Origin: Reichenbachiella versicolor
GTDB taxonomy: Bacteria > Bacteroidota > Bacteroidia > Cytophagales > Cyclobacteriaceae
Direction: 5' to 3'
DNA: 64,000 bases
Assembly: GCF_003171675.1 (NCBI RefSeq)
Contig: NZ_QFZQ01000010.1
Coordinates: 1 to 64,000, forward strand
The notes under the pieces were generated by a model, which saw only the letters and a program-made list of their open reading frames with translations, was not told where the DNA came from and did no database searches. Positions 26,679-35,759 of the stretch are shown piece by piece. Position 1 is the stretch's first letter. Every line of letters begins with the position of its first letter. Position numbers and translations under genes: made by a program.

Positions 26679-29600
26679 ATGATGTATATGATTGAGAAAC
26701 TAAAACTCTGTGCAATAATACCGAGAGAATTAAAGGTATTAGCAGTACTATTGGTACTGTTTGCTTTCGGAGCACAGTCTGCTATTGCTCAGCAGGTGAA
26801 AGGTAAAGTAAAAGACGCGGAAGATAATTCTGATCTTCCCGGTGTTACGATCTTGGTAGTCGGTACTTCAACAGGTACTGTTACCGATATTGACGGCAAC
26901 TACTCCATCAAGATTCCAGATGGAGCTACACAACTTCAATTCCAGTTTATAGGCTATGGCACTCAAGTCATCGATGTAGGGAACCAGTCTACTATCGATG
27001 TAGCTCTACAAATAGAAACTGAGATGCTTGAAGAGATTGTAAAAATTGGATATGGTGAACAAACGAAAAAAGAAGTAACTGGCGCTGTCGCTAGTGTGGA
27101 AACGGAAGAAATTCTTAAAACTGCTACTCCTGATATCGGTACGGCTCTCCAAGGTCAAATAGCCGGTGTGAACGTACAGGCTTCTTCTGGTGCTCCCGGT
27201 GCTACTGCTAACATTCTTATTAGAGGTGTAACATCAATTACTGGTGGGAACACTCCTCTTTGGGTCGTAGATGGCGTACCACAAGAAGATGGTTTCGTCC
27301 CAGCTCTATCACCAAATGAAATTGAATCAATTAATATCCTAAAAGATGCCGCTTCTACGGCTATATATGGTACAAGAGCTGCTGCTGGGGTCATTTTAGT
27401 CACTACTAAACAAGGTGAAGAAGGTGATCTCAAGGTAAATCTGGATGCTTCCTACGGTGTGCAACGAATTATTTCTACTGTAGAATTATTAGATGCTGCT
27501 GAGCAGATATATGTTGAAAAACAACAACAGTACATGTTGGATCCAAACAATCATTGGGAAGGAGGGTTCAACCAAATTGAGAATAACTACAACGGCTTCA
27601 CCAATGATACTGATCTATTGGAAGATACTTACTATCAAGATTTAGCTGCTCAACAAAATTATTCTGTCAACTTATCTGGAGGATCAAAAAAGGTTACTTT
27701 CAATATGAACAGCTCCTATTTCAGTCAAGACGGTACTCTCATCAATTCGAATTATGAGAGATATACTGGTAGGTCCAATTTTAGATACAAAGACAAAAAA
27801 TGGACTGTAGTGGGTATTTTATCTGCTAGGTTGGAAGATAGAAGATTCGCCTCTCCTACCATGATACAGCAAGGTCTAAAATACAGACCTATCAGTAACC
27901 CTGTAGATCCGAATGCCTTTGAAATTCAAGCAGATTCGGATCAAAACAGTTTATTTGCCAATTTAGGAGGTATTGTTCAACGATTACAAGAACAAAACTT
28001 ATCCAGAAAGCACCAATTCTCAGGAAACGGAAATGTCAACTATAATATTGGCTCTGGATTTTCTTTTGATTCTCGAATATCAGTCTCATTTGAGGACGAC
28101 TTAAGAAAAGTAATAAACCCTAGGTTCGCCATATTTGATAATTCTGGAAACTCAAAGCCAACCAATAGTAGATCACGTGTAAGAAATGAACACAGAAGAA
28201 GAACTAGAACTTCTTTTGAGAACAGTATTAGATACAACAAAACCTTCAATAAAAATCATAAAGTCAATGCTCTTGTAAACTACTCTGTTGAAAAATTCAC
28301 AAGTGAAGGTTTTAGAGGTGAAAGGTTTGATCTTGGGAATAATAATATCACAGTACTTAATGGAGCCTTTTCAGACCCGAATGCTAGTTCGATAAATGGG
28401 TTTGTAGCCACGCTATTGGGTGTATTGGGAAGAGCTCAATACTCCTATAAAAACAAGTATCTTTTCTCAGCCACTTTGAGACATGACTACTCGTCGAAAT
28501 TCCACCCTGATAACAACTCAGCATTCTTCCCTGGAGTATCTGCAGGATGGAATGTATCTGACGAAGAATTTTGGGATCCAATATCTACTGTAATCAATAC
28601 TTTCAAAATAAGAGCTGGCTGGGGTACTGTAGGTAATCAAGCAATTGCTAATTACCAATATGACCCAACTGTCACAACAGATAGAAACGCGATTTTTGGT
28701 AGAACAGATGTGATCCAAACTGTAAATGGATCAACACAGAACGAGTTCAGAGATCCATCTATACACTGGGAAACGACTGTTGAAAAGAATGTTGGTTTTG
28801 ACATGTATATGCTCAACAATCAAATAAGTCTTACCGCTGATGCATATGTCAAAGACAAAAAAGATATGCTATTCCCTGTCCTAATTCCTGTAAGTGGCGG
28901 GGTTGGAGTGAACCAGACTTATGTAAGCAATGTCGGAAACATGATCAATAGAGGGCTCGAAATAGCGGCTAATTATCGTCACAATGGAGAATTCTCTTGG
29001 AGTATTGGAGCAAACGTAACATTTGCAGAAAATGAAGTCACGTCCCTTGGCTCAGATGCTGATTTACAGTTTATATCTGGTAGTAGAATCGCCGGAGGAA
29101 ATGACCAAGATCTTATCTCTGTTTTAAAAGTTGGTGAACAAGCTGGCTCATTTTACATGTATGAGACTAGAGGGATTGTTAAAACTGAGGAGGAATTAGC
29201 TGAATATCAAAAAGTTCAATCAGACGCTAGAATAGGAGACTTAATAAGAGTTGATAGAAATGATGATGGTGTCATCAATGATGAAGATAGGTATATAGCT
29301 GGTAGTTGGATGCCTGACTTAGAAGGTGGTGTTCAAGTAAGTATGAGTTGGAAAGGTATTGACTTTAGTATGTCATGGGTAGGGTCTTATGGAGCTGACC
29401 TTATCAATGGTTACCGAGCTATCGCCATGGATGAAGGAAGAGGCAAAGATTTATTATACATGTGGACTCACCAAAATCAAGATGCCACAATCCCAACATG
29501 GTATGGTGGTGGAACTAATAGCTATAGAGGTCTCAATGACATATGGCTAGAAGATGGTAGCTATGTACGACTTAGAAACGCTACTCTAGGGTATACTATT

Positions 29601-29816
29601 CCCAAAAGAATCACTGAATCGATTAGAATCAAAAAAATTAGGGTCTATGTAAATGCAACGAATGCTTTGACTTTTACTAACTACTCTGGATTTGATCCTG
29701 AGGTAGCTGGATATGACGAAAATGTCGGAGGAAGTTCACTCGGATCCAGAGGTATTGACAAAGCTACATACCCAATTAGCGCAGTTTATTCTGGTGGTAT
29801 CCAAATTCAATTTTAA
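26679..29816 (+). CDS. susC: SusC/RagA-type TonB-dependent outer-membrane transporter
   Basis: A 1045-residue receptor that imports oligosaccharides across the outer membrane with energy from TonB. It has a signal peptide (residues ~19-39, ending AIAQQ), a carboxypeptidase-regulatory-like domain (VKGKVKDAEDNSDLPGVTIL), a TonB box region and plug (IGYGEQTKKEVTGAVASVE, LQGQIAGVNVQASSGAPGA, ILIRGVTSI), then the beta-barrel to a C-terminal aromatic end (GGIQIQF). The exact ATG is uncertain (26679 or 26688). It is followed after 2-17 bp by SusD, the obligate lid partner. Confidence 0.95.
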   Translation: MMYMIEKLKLCAIIPRELKVLAVLLVLFAFGAQSAIAQQVKGKVKDAEDNSDLPGVTILVVGTSTGTVTDIDGNYSIKIPDGATQLQFQFIGYGTQVIDVGNQSTIDVALQIETEMLEEIVKIGYGEQTKKEVTGAVASVETEEILKTATPDIGTALQGQIAGVNVQASSGAPGATANILIRGVTSITGGNTPLWVVDGVPQEDGFVPALSPNEIESINILKDAASTAIYGTRAAAGVILVTTKQGEEGDLKVNLDASYGVQRIISTVELLDAAEQIYVEKQQQYMLDPNNHWEGGFNQIENNYNGFTNDTDLLEDTYYQDLAAQQNYSVNLSGGSKKVTFNMNSSYFSQDGTLINSNYERYTGRSNFRYKDKKWTVVGILSARLEDRRFASPTMIQQGLKYRPISNPVDPNAFEIQADSDQNSLFANLGGIVQRLQEQNLSRKHQFSGNGNVNYNIGSGFSFDSRISVSFEDDLRKVINPRFAIFDNSGNSKPTNSRSRVRNEHRRRTRTSFENSIRYNKTFNKNHKVNALVNYSVEKFTSEGFRGERFDLGNNNITVLNGAFSDPNASSINGFVATLLGVLGRAQYSYKNKYLFSATLRHDYSSKFHPDNNSAFFPGVSAGWNVSDEEFWDPISTVINTFKIRAGWGTVGNQAIANYQYDPTVTTDRNAIFGRTDVIQTVNGSTQNEFRDPSIHWETTVEKNVGFDMYMLNNQISLTADAYVKDKKDMLFPVLIPVSGGVGVNQTYVSNVGNMINRGLEIAANYRHNGEFSWSIGANVTFAENEVTSLGSDADLQFISGSRIAGGNDQDLISVLKVGEQAGSFYMYETRGIVKTEEELAEYQKVQSDARIGDLIRVDRNDDGVINDEDRYIAGSWMPDLEGGVQVSMSWKGIDFSMSWVGSYGADLINGYRAIAMDEGRGKDLLYMWTHQNQDATIPTWYGGGTNSYRGLNDIWLEDGSYVRLRNATLGYTIPKRITESIRIKKIRVYVNATNALTFTNYSGFDPEVAGYDENVGGSSLGSRGIDKATYPISAVYSGGIQIQF

Positions 29817-29833
29817 TAATGACGTTCAATCAA

Positions 29834-31669
29834 ATGAAAAACATGATAAGATTTAATACTTTGATCATAGCGTCAATGATGACACTATCGATCATGGGGT
29901 GTGAGGAGTTCCTAGAACAAACAAACCCCAATCAATTGACTGTTTCTGCATTTTGGCAGACAATTGAGGATGTAGAACAAGGAACAGCTACTATCTATAA
30001 TGCATTTAGGCAGGAGCAAATTATGCTTGTTGACGGCGAATCTGCACGAGCTGATTTAAGCTATCCAGGCTTTGGAAGACCTGCTCCAAGCATTGCTTCA
30101 AGCGTAGATTTTCACAATCAAGTATTTAACAATGCTAGCTCCAAAATTGCTGATAAATGGAGGTGGATTTACGAAGGGCTTTTCAGAGCGAATCAAGTGA
30201 TTGATGCTGTGAATAGACTCAACGAAGAAGATGCTTTCTCTACTCCTAACCAAGTCAGAGCAGATATTGCACTTGGAGAAGCGAGATTTTTCAGAGGCTT
30301 ATTCCATTTCTATGCATACAATTCTTTCAATGAAGGAAATGTAGTATTGGTAGACTCTTATGCTGAAAGCACGGAAGATCTAAATAGAGCTATTGTTAGT
30401 AAGGACTCCGTTAAAGCTTTTGTAATTGAAGACCTCAAGGCTGCAATTCAACTTCTACCGCTCGCTGCAGATTTAACTGACGAAGAACAAGGTAGAGTTA
30501 CGGCTGGTGCTGCAGAAGCTTTACTAGGAAAGGTGTATTTATATGACGCAGAATATGAAGAAGCTGCTGAGTATTTTAAAAACGTAATTGACGATTATAA
30601 TTACACCCTTACAGACACGCCTGAAGAAAATTTCTTGGAAGCTACGGAATTTAATTCAGAGTCAATTCTAGAAATTAACTATTTCGAGACTCGTCCTGAA
30701 TTGACTGGTGGAAGTGAACAAAACACTACCAATAACTATAACCGGATGATGGCTGCTGGAGGCAATGGAGGGTTTAGAGTGATTTATCCTCACAATTGGC
30801 TCATTCATACCTTCATGACAGATATGGTTGATTCATCAGATCCTAGAAATACCATTCAAGATTATGCTGGTACTGATGTCGTTCGAAAGTATAGTATGAG
30901 AGCTTCTGCGACTATCGCTATTCCTGATGATTTTTCTAATACCTATTATGGCGGGCGACCTGCTATGGCAGGAGAACAGTTTAAAGAAGAAAGCTATTAC
31001 AGAGTACTTTCAAATTCTGCAACAGTTGAAGATGAAAGAGATGTCGCACAATTCGTATCAAAATCAAATGTCAACTTCAGGGTCATACGATTAGCAGATG
31101 TATTTCTCATGTATGCTGAGTGTCTAATTCAAGCTGGTACTTCTGACACTGAATTATCTGAAGCAATCAGGTATGTAAACCTAGTTAGAAAAAGAGCTGG
31201 AGTACAATTGATCTCTCCTGGTCTCGGAGGTGGTGAACAATTGATTCAAAATGATGCTGGATCTGATTCAATTTTCACTGCTTCTTCTCTGATGCAACAT
31301 TTAATGTGGGTAGAAAGACCTTTAGAGCTTAGTATAGAAGGGCATGCGATAAGACAGAGAGATTTAGCGAGGTGGGACAGACTACCTCAATTCGAAATTC
31401 TACCTGAAAGATTTGAGGCATTGAGACCAGATGAAGACTTAGGAAAAGAGATATACAACAAAATAGACTTTGTATATACAGACTGGTCTGACGGCAAGGA
31501 TAAGAACAACAATAAGCTTCTGGAAAAAGGTCTTAGCTATGCTAATACGGGTACTCGTACTAGATATATAGATGATTTCAAACTTGCTGTTACCAATTAC
31601 AGAGAAGAGTTACATAGAACACTTCCTATTCCTGCATCAGAAACCTCCAGTAATACAGCCGTTAAATAA
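29834..31669 (+). CDS. susD: SusD/RagB-type nutrient-binding outer-membrane lipoprotein
   Basis: A 611-residue lipoprotein that caps the SusC pore and binds the glycan. The signal has a lipobox near IMGC, followed by EEFLEQTNPNQ, the classic SusD mature N-terminus. Helical TPR-like regions (GEARFFRGLFHFYAYN, AEALLGKVYLYDAEYEEAAEYF) and the C-terminal RLADVFLMYAECL segment with a following LVRKRAGVQ complete the fold. The ATG at 29834 gives a compact signal peptide; 29819 is an alternative. It lies between SusC and a third surface lipoprotein in one operon. Confidence 0.94.
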   Translation: MKNMIRFNTLIIASMMTLSIMGCEEFLEQTNPNQLTVSAFWQTIEDVEQGTATIYNAFRQEQIMLVDGESARADLSYPGFGRPAPSIASSVDFHNQVFNNASSKIADKWRWIYEGLFRANQVIDAVNRLNEEDAFSTPNQVRADIALGEARFFRGLFHFYAYNSFNEGNVVLVDSYAESTEDLNRAIVSKDSVKAFVIEDLKAAIQLLPLAADLTDEEQGRVTAGAAEALLGKVYLYDAEYEEAAEYFKNVIDDYNYTLTDTPEENFLEATEFNSESILEINYFETRPELTGGSEQNTTNNYNRMMAAGGNGGFRVIYPHNWLIHTFMTDMVDSSDPRNTIQDYAGTDVVRKYSMRASATIAIPDDFSNTYYGGRPAMAGEQFKEESYYRVLSNSATVEDERDVAQFVSKSNVNFRVIRLADVFLMYAECLIQAGTSDTELSEAIRYVNLVRKRAGVQLISPGLGGGEQLIQNDAGSDSIFTASSLMQHLMWVERPLELSIEGHAIRQRDLARWDRLPQFEILPERFEALRPDEDLGKEIYNKIDFVYTDWSDGKDKNNNKLLEKGLSYANTGTRTRYIDDFKLAVTNYREELHRTLPIPASETSSNTAVK

Positions 31670-31677
31670 ATAGTCCT

Positions 31678-33513
31678 ATGAAAAAGATAAGATTAATACT
31701 ATCGATATGTGCATTATTCGCACTAGGAGCTTGTGAAGAAACTTCTCTGGAACCTGAAAACTTTCAAGATGTTGGTTGGATGACATCTCACAATGCTTCT
31801 GAGAGCTTTCAAATAGATCAAGTAGGTGGTACTGCTGGGTTTATGAACGTCTCACAAAACCCAATAGAAATGAGATGGGAAGTAGACAGTGGCGTATTCT
31901 TTTTGGAAGGATCGATCAGCAACGCTGAAATATCTGAAGTAAAAAATGATCGCACCATTCTCGAAAAGTACATAGTGGAACGTGAGGATACAACATCGAA
32001 TGCAACTACAATTAATGTATTCTTTTCACGGGCAAATCCTGAAATCCAAGAGATAGCAGGGGTTGAGAGAAGAATCTCTAAAGTAAGATTGTTCAATTCT
32101 TTCAAAGATTCTGTTGTATTTCGAGGACGTACTGATGTAGGTACAGTTTGGTCGGACAGTCTCAATGCATGGTTTATTGAACGTGAATGGCTAATTGATG
32201 TCTATGATTCTGTAGCCGCACAGTTTGAGTTATATAAAGATGGGACGCTTGTCTATGACAACTATCTAGAAAATGAATATGACTCTCTAATTACTCAAGA
32301 GATATTCGAAGGGGAATCACTTCTATTTAAGGATAGAACTGTCTATGACCGCCCTGACAATGCCATAGTTAGAGTCTATGATTGGTCAGATGATTTAGAC
32401 CAACTAGGTACTGCATTAGAAAACGTTCAGAAAAAAGCATATCACCCAGATCCAGCTAAAGATCAAAATGGTGAAATACCTGTAGACTTCAATAAAGAAG
32501 GAACGTACCTATTGCAATATGTAGTAAAGAGAAATGCTGACAATGAAACTGATGTCAACCATGAAAAACAGCGTAGAGCCGCTCAAGATTCGCTTTACGT
32601 CCCTGTAAAAGTAGTTGTAAAACCATCTATAGCTCCTTTCTCTATAAATAAGGCCACTGAAGAATCTGAGTACGACGGAACTGTTAGTACTATCACACTG
32701 TCTACCGTCGTAGCCATGTCTGAAATAGCGGGTGATGTCACAGGCAACTTCACCCTTAGTATAACTGGAGGAGCATCTTTCAACCCTACTGCTGTATCAC
32801 TCGCAAATGATGATGACGGACTACCTACTCTGTTGAATTTGACATTCAATTATGATTTTGATTTTGCAACTGAGGTGGTGAAAATATCATATGATGGAAG
32901 TGGAAACATTGTTAGTTCAAACTCAGCAAGAACTATGGAAGCTTGGAGTGACCTCAAAGTGTCATTGTACGATCCAAATGTACTTGCTCAGGCAGGTTGG
33001 GATTGGGAGTTTAAATCAGACGGAGCTGGATGGCCTAACCCTTCAGGGGCATTCTTTACTTTTACAAATAACTTGACTGGTGATCCTGTAGCCTCTGTTT
33101 CCAGTGGAAGTCTTAATATTTCTCTTCCAGCAACTGGAGCTTCTAACTCTCAAACTAGATTTAAATCTAACATTTCAGAATTTCCATATACCCTTGACAA
33201 GACTAAGTCTTACAGAATTACATACGACTATAGGTATACAGGGAATGATGGTGACCTGAGTTTAGTAAGATTGAGATGGCTGAATAGCTCTAATGCATCT
33301 CAAAACGCAAATAGCAATAAGATGAATAATGCTAGCCCTGCATCTAGCTCAGATTTCCAAAGTTGGAGTATTGATTTCCCTGCCGACGGGTTTAGCGAAG
33401 TAGCAGGTGACGTAGTTGGATTAGAAATTCAAATGAACGGGGTTAAAAACACATCCGCTTTCACCCTTGAAATTGACAATATCAGAGTATTCGAAATACC
33501 AACTGCCCCCTAA
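31678..33513 (+). CDS. Surface lipoprotein of the SusCD operon (SusE/F-like position)
   Basis: A 611-residue lipoprotein with lipid Cys19 in the signal peptide (FALGAC). The N-terminal half is beta-rich and resembles the BACON/Ig-like stretches of other surface glycan-binding proteins. The last ~170 residues look like a carbohydrate-binding jelly roll (YRITYDYRYTGNDGDLSLVRL, TLEIDNIRVFE). It starts 8 bp after susD and is followed by the operon terminator. Position and architecture suggest a surface glycan-binding protein; the sequence is not close to any named SusE or SusF. Confidence 0.78.
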   Translation: MKKIRLILSICALFALGACEETSLEPENFQDVGWMTSHNASESFQIDQVGGTAGFMNVSQNPIEMRWEVDSGVFFLEGSISNAEISEVKNDRTILEKYIVEREDTTSNATTINVFFSRANPEIQEIAGVERRISKVRLFNSFKDSVVFRGRTDVGTVWSDSLNAWFIEREWLIDVYDSVAAQFELYKDGTLVYDNYLENEYDSLITQEIFEGESLLFKDRTVYDRPDNAIVRVYDWSDDLDQLGTALENVQKKAYHPDPAKDQNGEIPVDFNKEGTYLLQYVVKRNADNETDVNHEKQRRAAQDSLYVPVKVVVKPSIAPFSINKATEESEYDGTVSTITLSTVVAMSEIAGDVTGNFTLSITGGASFNPTAVSLANDDDGLPTLLNLTFNYDFDFATEVVKISYDGSGNIVSSNSARTMEAWSDLKVSLYDPNVLAQAGWDWEFKSDGAGWPNPSGAFFTFTNNLTGDPVASVSSGSLNISLPATGASNSQTRFKSNISEFPYTLDKTKSYRITYDYRYTGNDGDLSLVRLRWLNSSNASQNANSNKMNNASPASSSDFQSWSIDFPADGFSEVAGDVVGLEIQMNGVKNTSAFTLEIDNIRVFEIPTAP

Positions 33514-33594
33514 ATATCTTGAGGGTTTCCACCTCGAGAATGATCAGAATTAATTTCGGAGTAGCTCCGTTTTAGTTTTATATTCACAATTGTT

Positions 33595-33628
33595 AAAGGC
33601 CGTCTTTAGTATTTAAAGGCGGTCTTTT
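33595..33628 (+). terminator. Terminator of the SusC-SusD operon
   Basis: Fourteen pairs (two of them G-T) can form between AAAGGCCGTCTTTA and TAAAGGCGGTCTTT, with a T run at the end. A smaller hairpin CGGAG-TAG-CTCCG followed by T-rich sequence lies just ahead at about 33557-33569. Confidence 0.72.
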
Positions 33629-33672
33629 GCTATTTAAGCTAAACATTTCCCAAAACAAACCTGCGCACTTCA

Positions 33673-34908
33673 CTAAGTCCTCAAGGAAATCCTAAACGTA
33701 GTCCCTTTATTCACCTCTGAGTACTTCACCCAAATCTTGCCTTTGTGATAGTTTTCAATTATTCGCTTAACAAGCGTAAGACCTAGCCCCCATCCTCTTT
33801 TTTTGGTAGTGAAACCTGGTTGAAAAATCTTACTCGCCTGTGATTTACTTAGCCCCTTTCCATTATCCGCTACATCTATGATTGCATGGCCTTCTCTAGC
33901 TTGCTTGATCGTAATATCAATTTTACCAGCCCCACTCATAGCATCAACAGCGTTTTTACAAAGATTCTCTATAACCCACTCAAACAATGCTTTGTTGAGA
34001 TTAGCAGGGATGTCTCTGTTTGGAATAGACTTAACATTGATTTCTACCTTTTTGGAAATTCGTTTTCTCAAGTAATCTGTAGCCTCATCTATCACCTCTG
34101 GAAGATTTGCCTGTTCCATAATCGGTTCAGAACCGATATTAGAGAATCGCTCAGTAATCATCTGTAGACGATCTACATCCTTTTTGAGATCATCTACGAT
34201 CTCCTTGTTCTTCAACCCACTGTCCCCACGTAAATATTCTATCCATGCCAACAAAGACGAAAGTGGTGTACCTAGCTGATGAGCGGTCTCCTTAGCCAAC
34301 CCTACCCAAACACGGTTTTGCTCAGCAATCTTAGAATAGTTAAACACCATCACGGATATGAAAGCGAATATACCGATGACTGCAAGCTGAACGATTGGAT
34401 AAATCTTTAACTGCGTCAATAAGAACGAATTCCGATAATAAATAAACTGATAGCCTGAAATATCATTTCCTGATTTGAGTGTTATTAAAAGAGGCTCATG
34501 CTCCTCTTCCATTTTTTCCAATTCTAGGAGTAGTAGTCTGTCCTTTTGCTTTTGAGTCTTGGCTCTGTCAGCAGACGGTATATTTCTATAATGCAGTGGT
34601 TTACCCAATTCGTCCGTGATAATCACAGGGATAGAATTATTAGCCACTATAATATCATCGAATATAAAATTCAGCTGACCATTATCTGGTTGATTAGCGA
34701 TATACTCTAGTGTCTTAGCATATAGCGCTATTGACTTTTTTTCTCTTTCCCTAATAGTTTGAACCAGCTCCTCAGTAAAATAAATAGATACTATACTGAT
34801 CGTAACAGATACAGCTAGTAAGACCCATTTTTGTCTTGTTCTAGATCGATAGATTTCGGCAGATGATTTATCCGATTTGGACTGAACGTTGGAAACTTCA
34901 AGCATCAT
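33673..34908 (-). CDS. Membrane sensor histidine kinase (orphan)
   Basis: A 411-residue kinase. One membrane helix is at about residues 28-46 and a second at about 172-195, enclosing a ~125-residue periplasmic sensor of unknown ligand. The dimerisation/phospho-acceptor helix has its His near residue 212 (AKETAHQLGTPLSSLLAW). The ATPase domain carries an N-box (VIENLCKNAVDAM), DNGKGLSK and GWGLGLTLVKRI. No response regulator lies next to it, so the partner is elsewhere. It is convergent with the SusCD operon and divergent from the OmpA gene. Confidence 0.9.
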   Translation of the reverse strand: MMLEVSNVQSKSDKSSAEIYRSRTRQKWVLLAVSVTISIVSIYFTEELVQTIREREKKSIALYAKTLEYIANQPDNGQLNFIFDDIIVANNSIPVIITDELGKPLHYRNIPSADRAKTQKQKDRLLLLELEKMEEEHEPLLITLKSGNDISGYQFIYYRNSFLLTQLKIYPIVQLAVIGIFAFISVMVFNYSKIAEQNRVWVGLAKETAHQLGTPLSSLLAWIEYLRGDSGLKNKEIVDDLKKDVDRLQMITERFSNIGSEPIMEQANLPEVIDEATDYLRKRISKKVEINVKSIPNRDIPANLNKALFEWVIENLCKNAVDAMSGAGKIDITIKQAREGHAIIDVADNGKGLSKSQASKIFQPGFTTKKRGWGLGLTLVKRIIENYHKGKIWVKYSEVNKGTTFRISLRT

Positions 34909-35071
34909 GCTAATTTACTCATGAGTGATTGATCGAAATATTAATTCAGTAAAATAAGAGATTCTATTCGTTAATACGGTTTCAAATCACGTATCCCTGT
35001 GTAGATTATCTTAAATGCCTAAATTGCATTAAACCAGCTCCAAATTAGTCCCTAATATTAATTATCACTTT

Positions 35072-35755
35072 TTGAAAACTTGGACATTTACATTATTCCT
35101 GTTCAGTGTATTTAGCTCTCTAGCTCAAGATGGATCCCTTATTCGCGTAAATGGCCACGTAACTGACTCTGCACTTTCTCAACCAATCACTGCTAATATT
35201 ATCTATGAAAAACTCCCATATTTTGATGACATAGGCACTGTCAATTCTAACCCAGCGAATGGATTTTATGAAGTCATGATGATTGATGGTCAGAAGTATA
35301 GTATAAGTGTCAAGGCGGAAGGGTATGAGAGTATCTCAGAAGAAATAGAAATCAAGGATACTGGAATCGGTGTTTTCGAAAAGAACTTTAAACTGAAGGC
35401 CTCGTCTAAGCTTGATGTATATGTTTTAAAAGACTTAATATTTGAAAGAGGTAAATCAGAGATATCTGAGGTATCTCATAGTGAACTAAATGAGTTAGCA
35501 CGCTGGTTAGCAGAACATCCAAATCGCGTGATTCAATTGGAAGGCCACACAGATTTTCAAGGAAATTCGAGCGCCAATCTGATTCTCTCAGAAGACCGAA
35601 TTCTAGCTACTAAAAAGTATTTAGTTGAAAAAGGAGTGAAAAAATCGAAAATCAAAACAAAAGCATTTGGTGGTGCTCAGCCACTTACAAGAGATCGTAC
35701 TCCAGAAGCAAGAGCGCTTAATAGACGTGTAGAGGTAAGAGTGCTCAAAGAATAG
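35072..35755 (+). CDS. OmpA-family envelope protein with carboxypeptidase-regulatory-like domain
   Basis: A 227-residue exported protein. The start is a TTG at 35072, which directly begins a good signal peptide (MKTWTFTLFLFSVFSSLAQ); no in-frame ATG suits. Residues ~25-105 form a CarboxypepD_reg-like/SusC-N-type beta domain (VNGHVTDSALSQPITANIIY). Residues ~118-227 are an OmpA C-terminal peptidoglycan-binding domain (LEGHTDFQGNSSAN, LNRRVEVRVL). It is followed after 4 bp by a second OmpA protein and then oxyR, forming a tight operon. Role: probably cell-wall anchoring or gliding/T9SS-associated envelope structure. Confidence 0.85.
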   Translation: MKTWTFTLFLFSVFSSLAQDGSLIRVNGHVTDSALSQPITANIIYEKLPYFDDIGTVNSNPANGFYEVMMIDGQKYSISVKAEGYESISEEIEIKDTGIGVFEKNFKLKASSKLDVYVLKDLIFERGKSEISEVSHSELNELARWLAEHPNRVIQLEGHTDFQGNSSANLILSEDRILATKKYLVEKGVKKSKIKTKAFGGAQPLTRDRTPEARALNRRVEVRVLKE

Positions 35756-35759
35756 TGAT

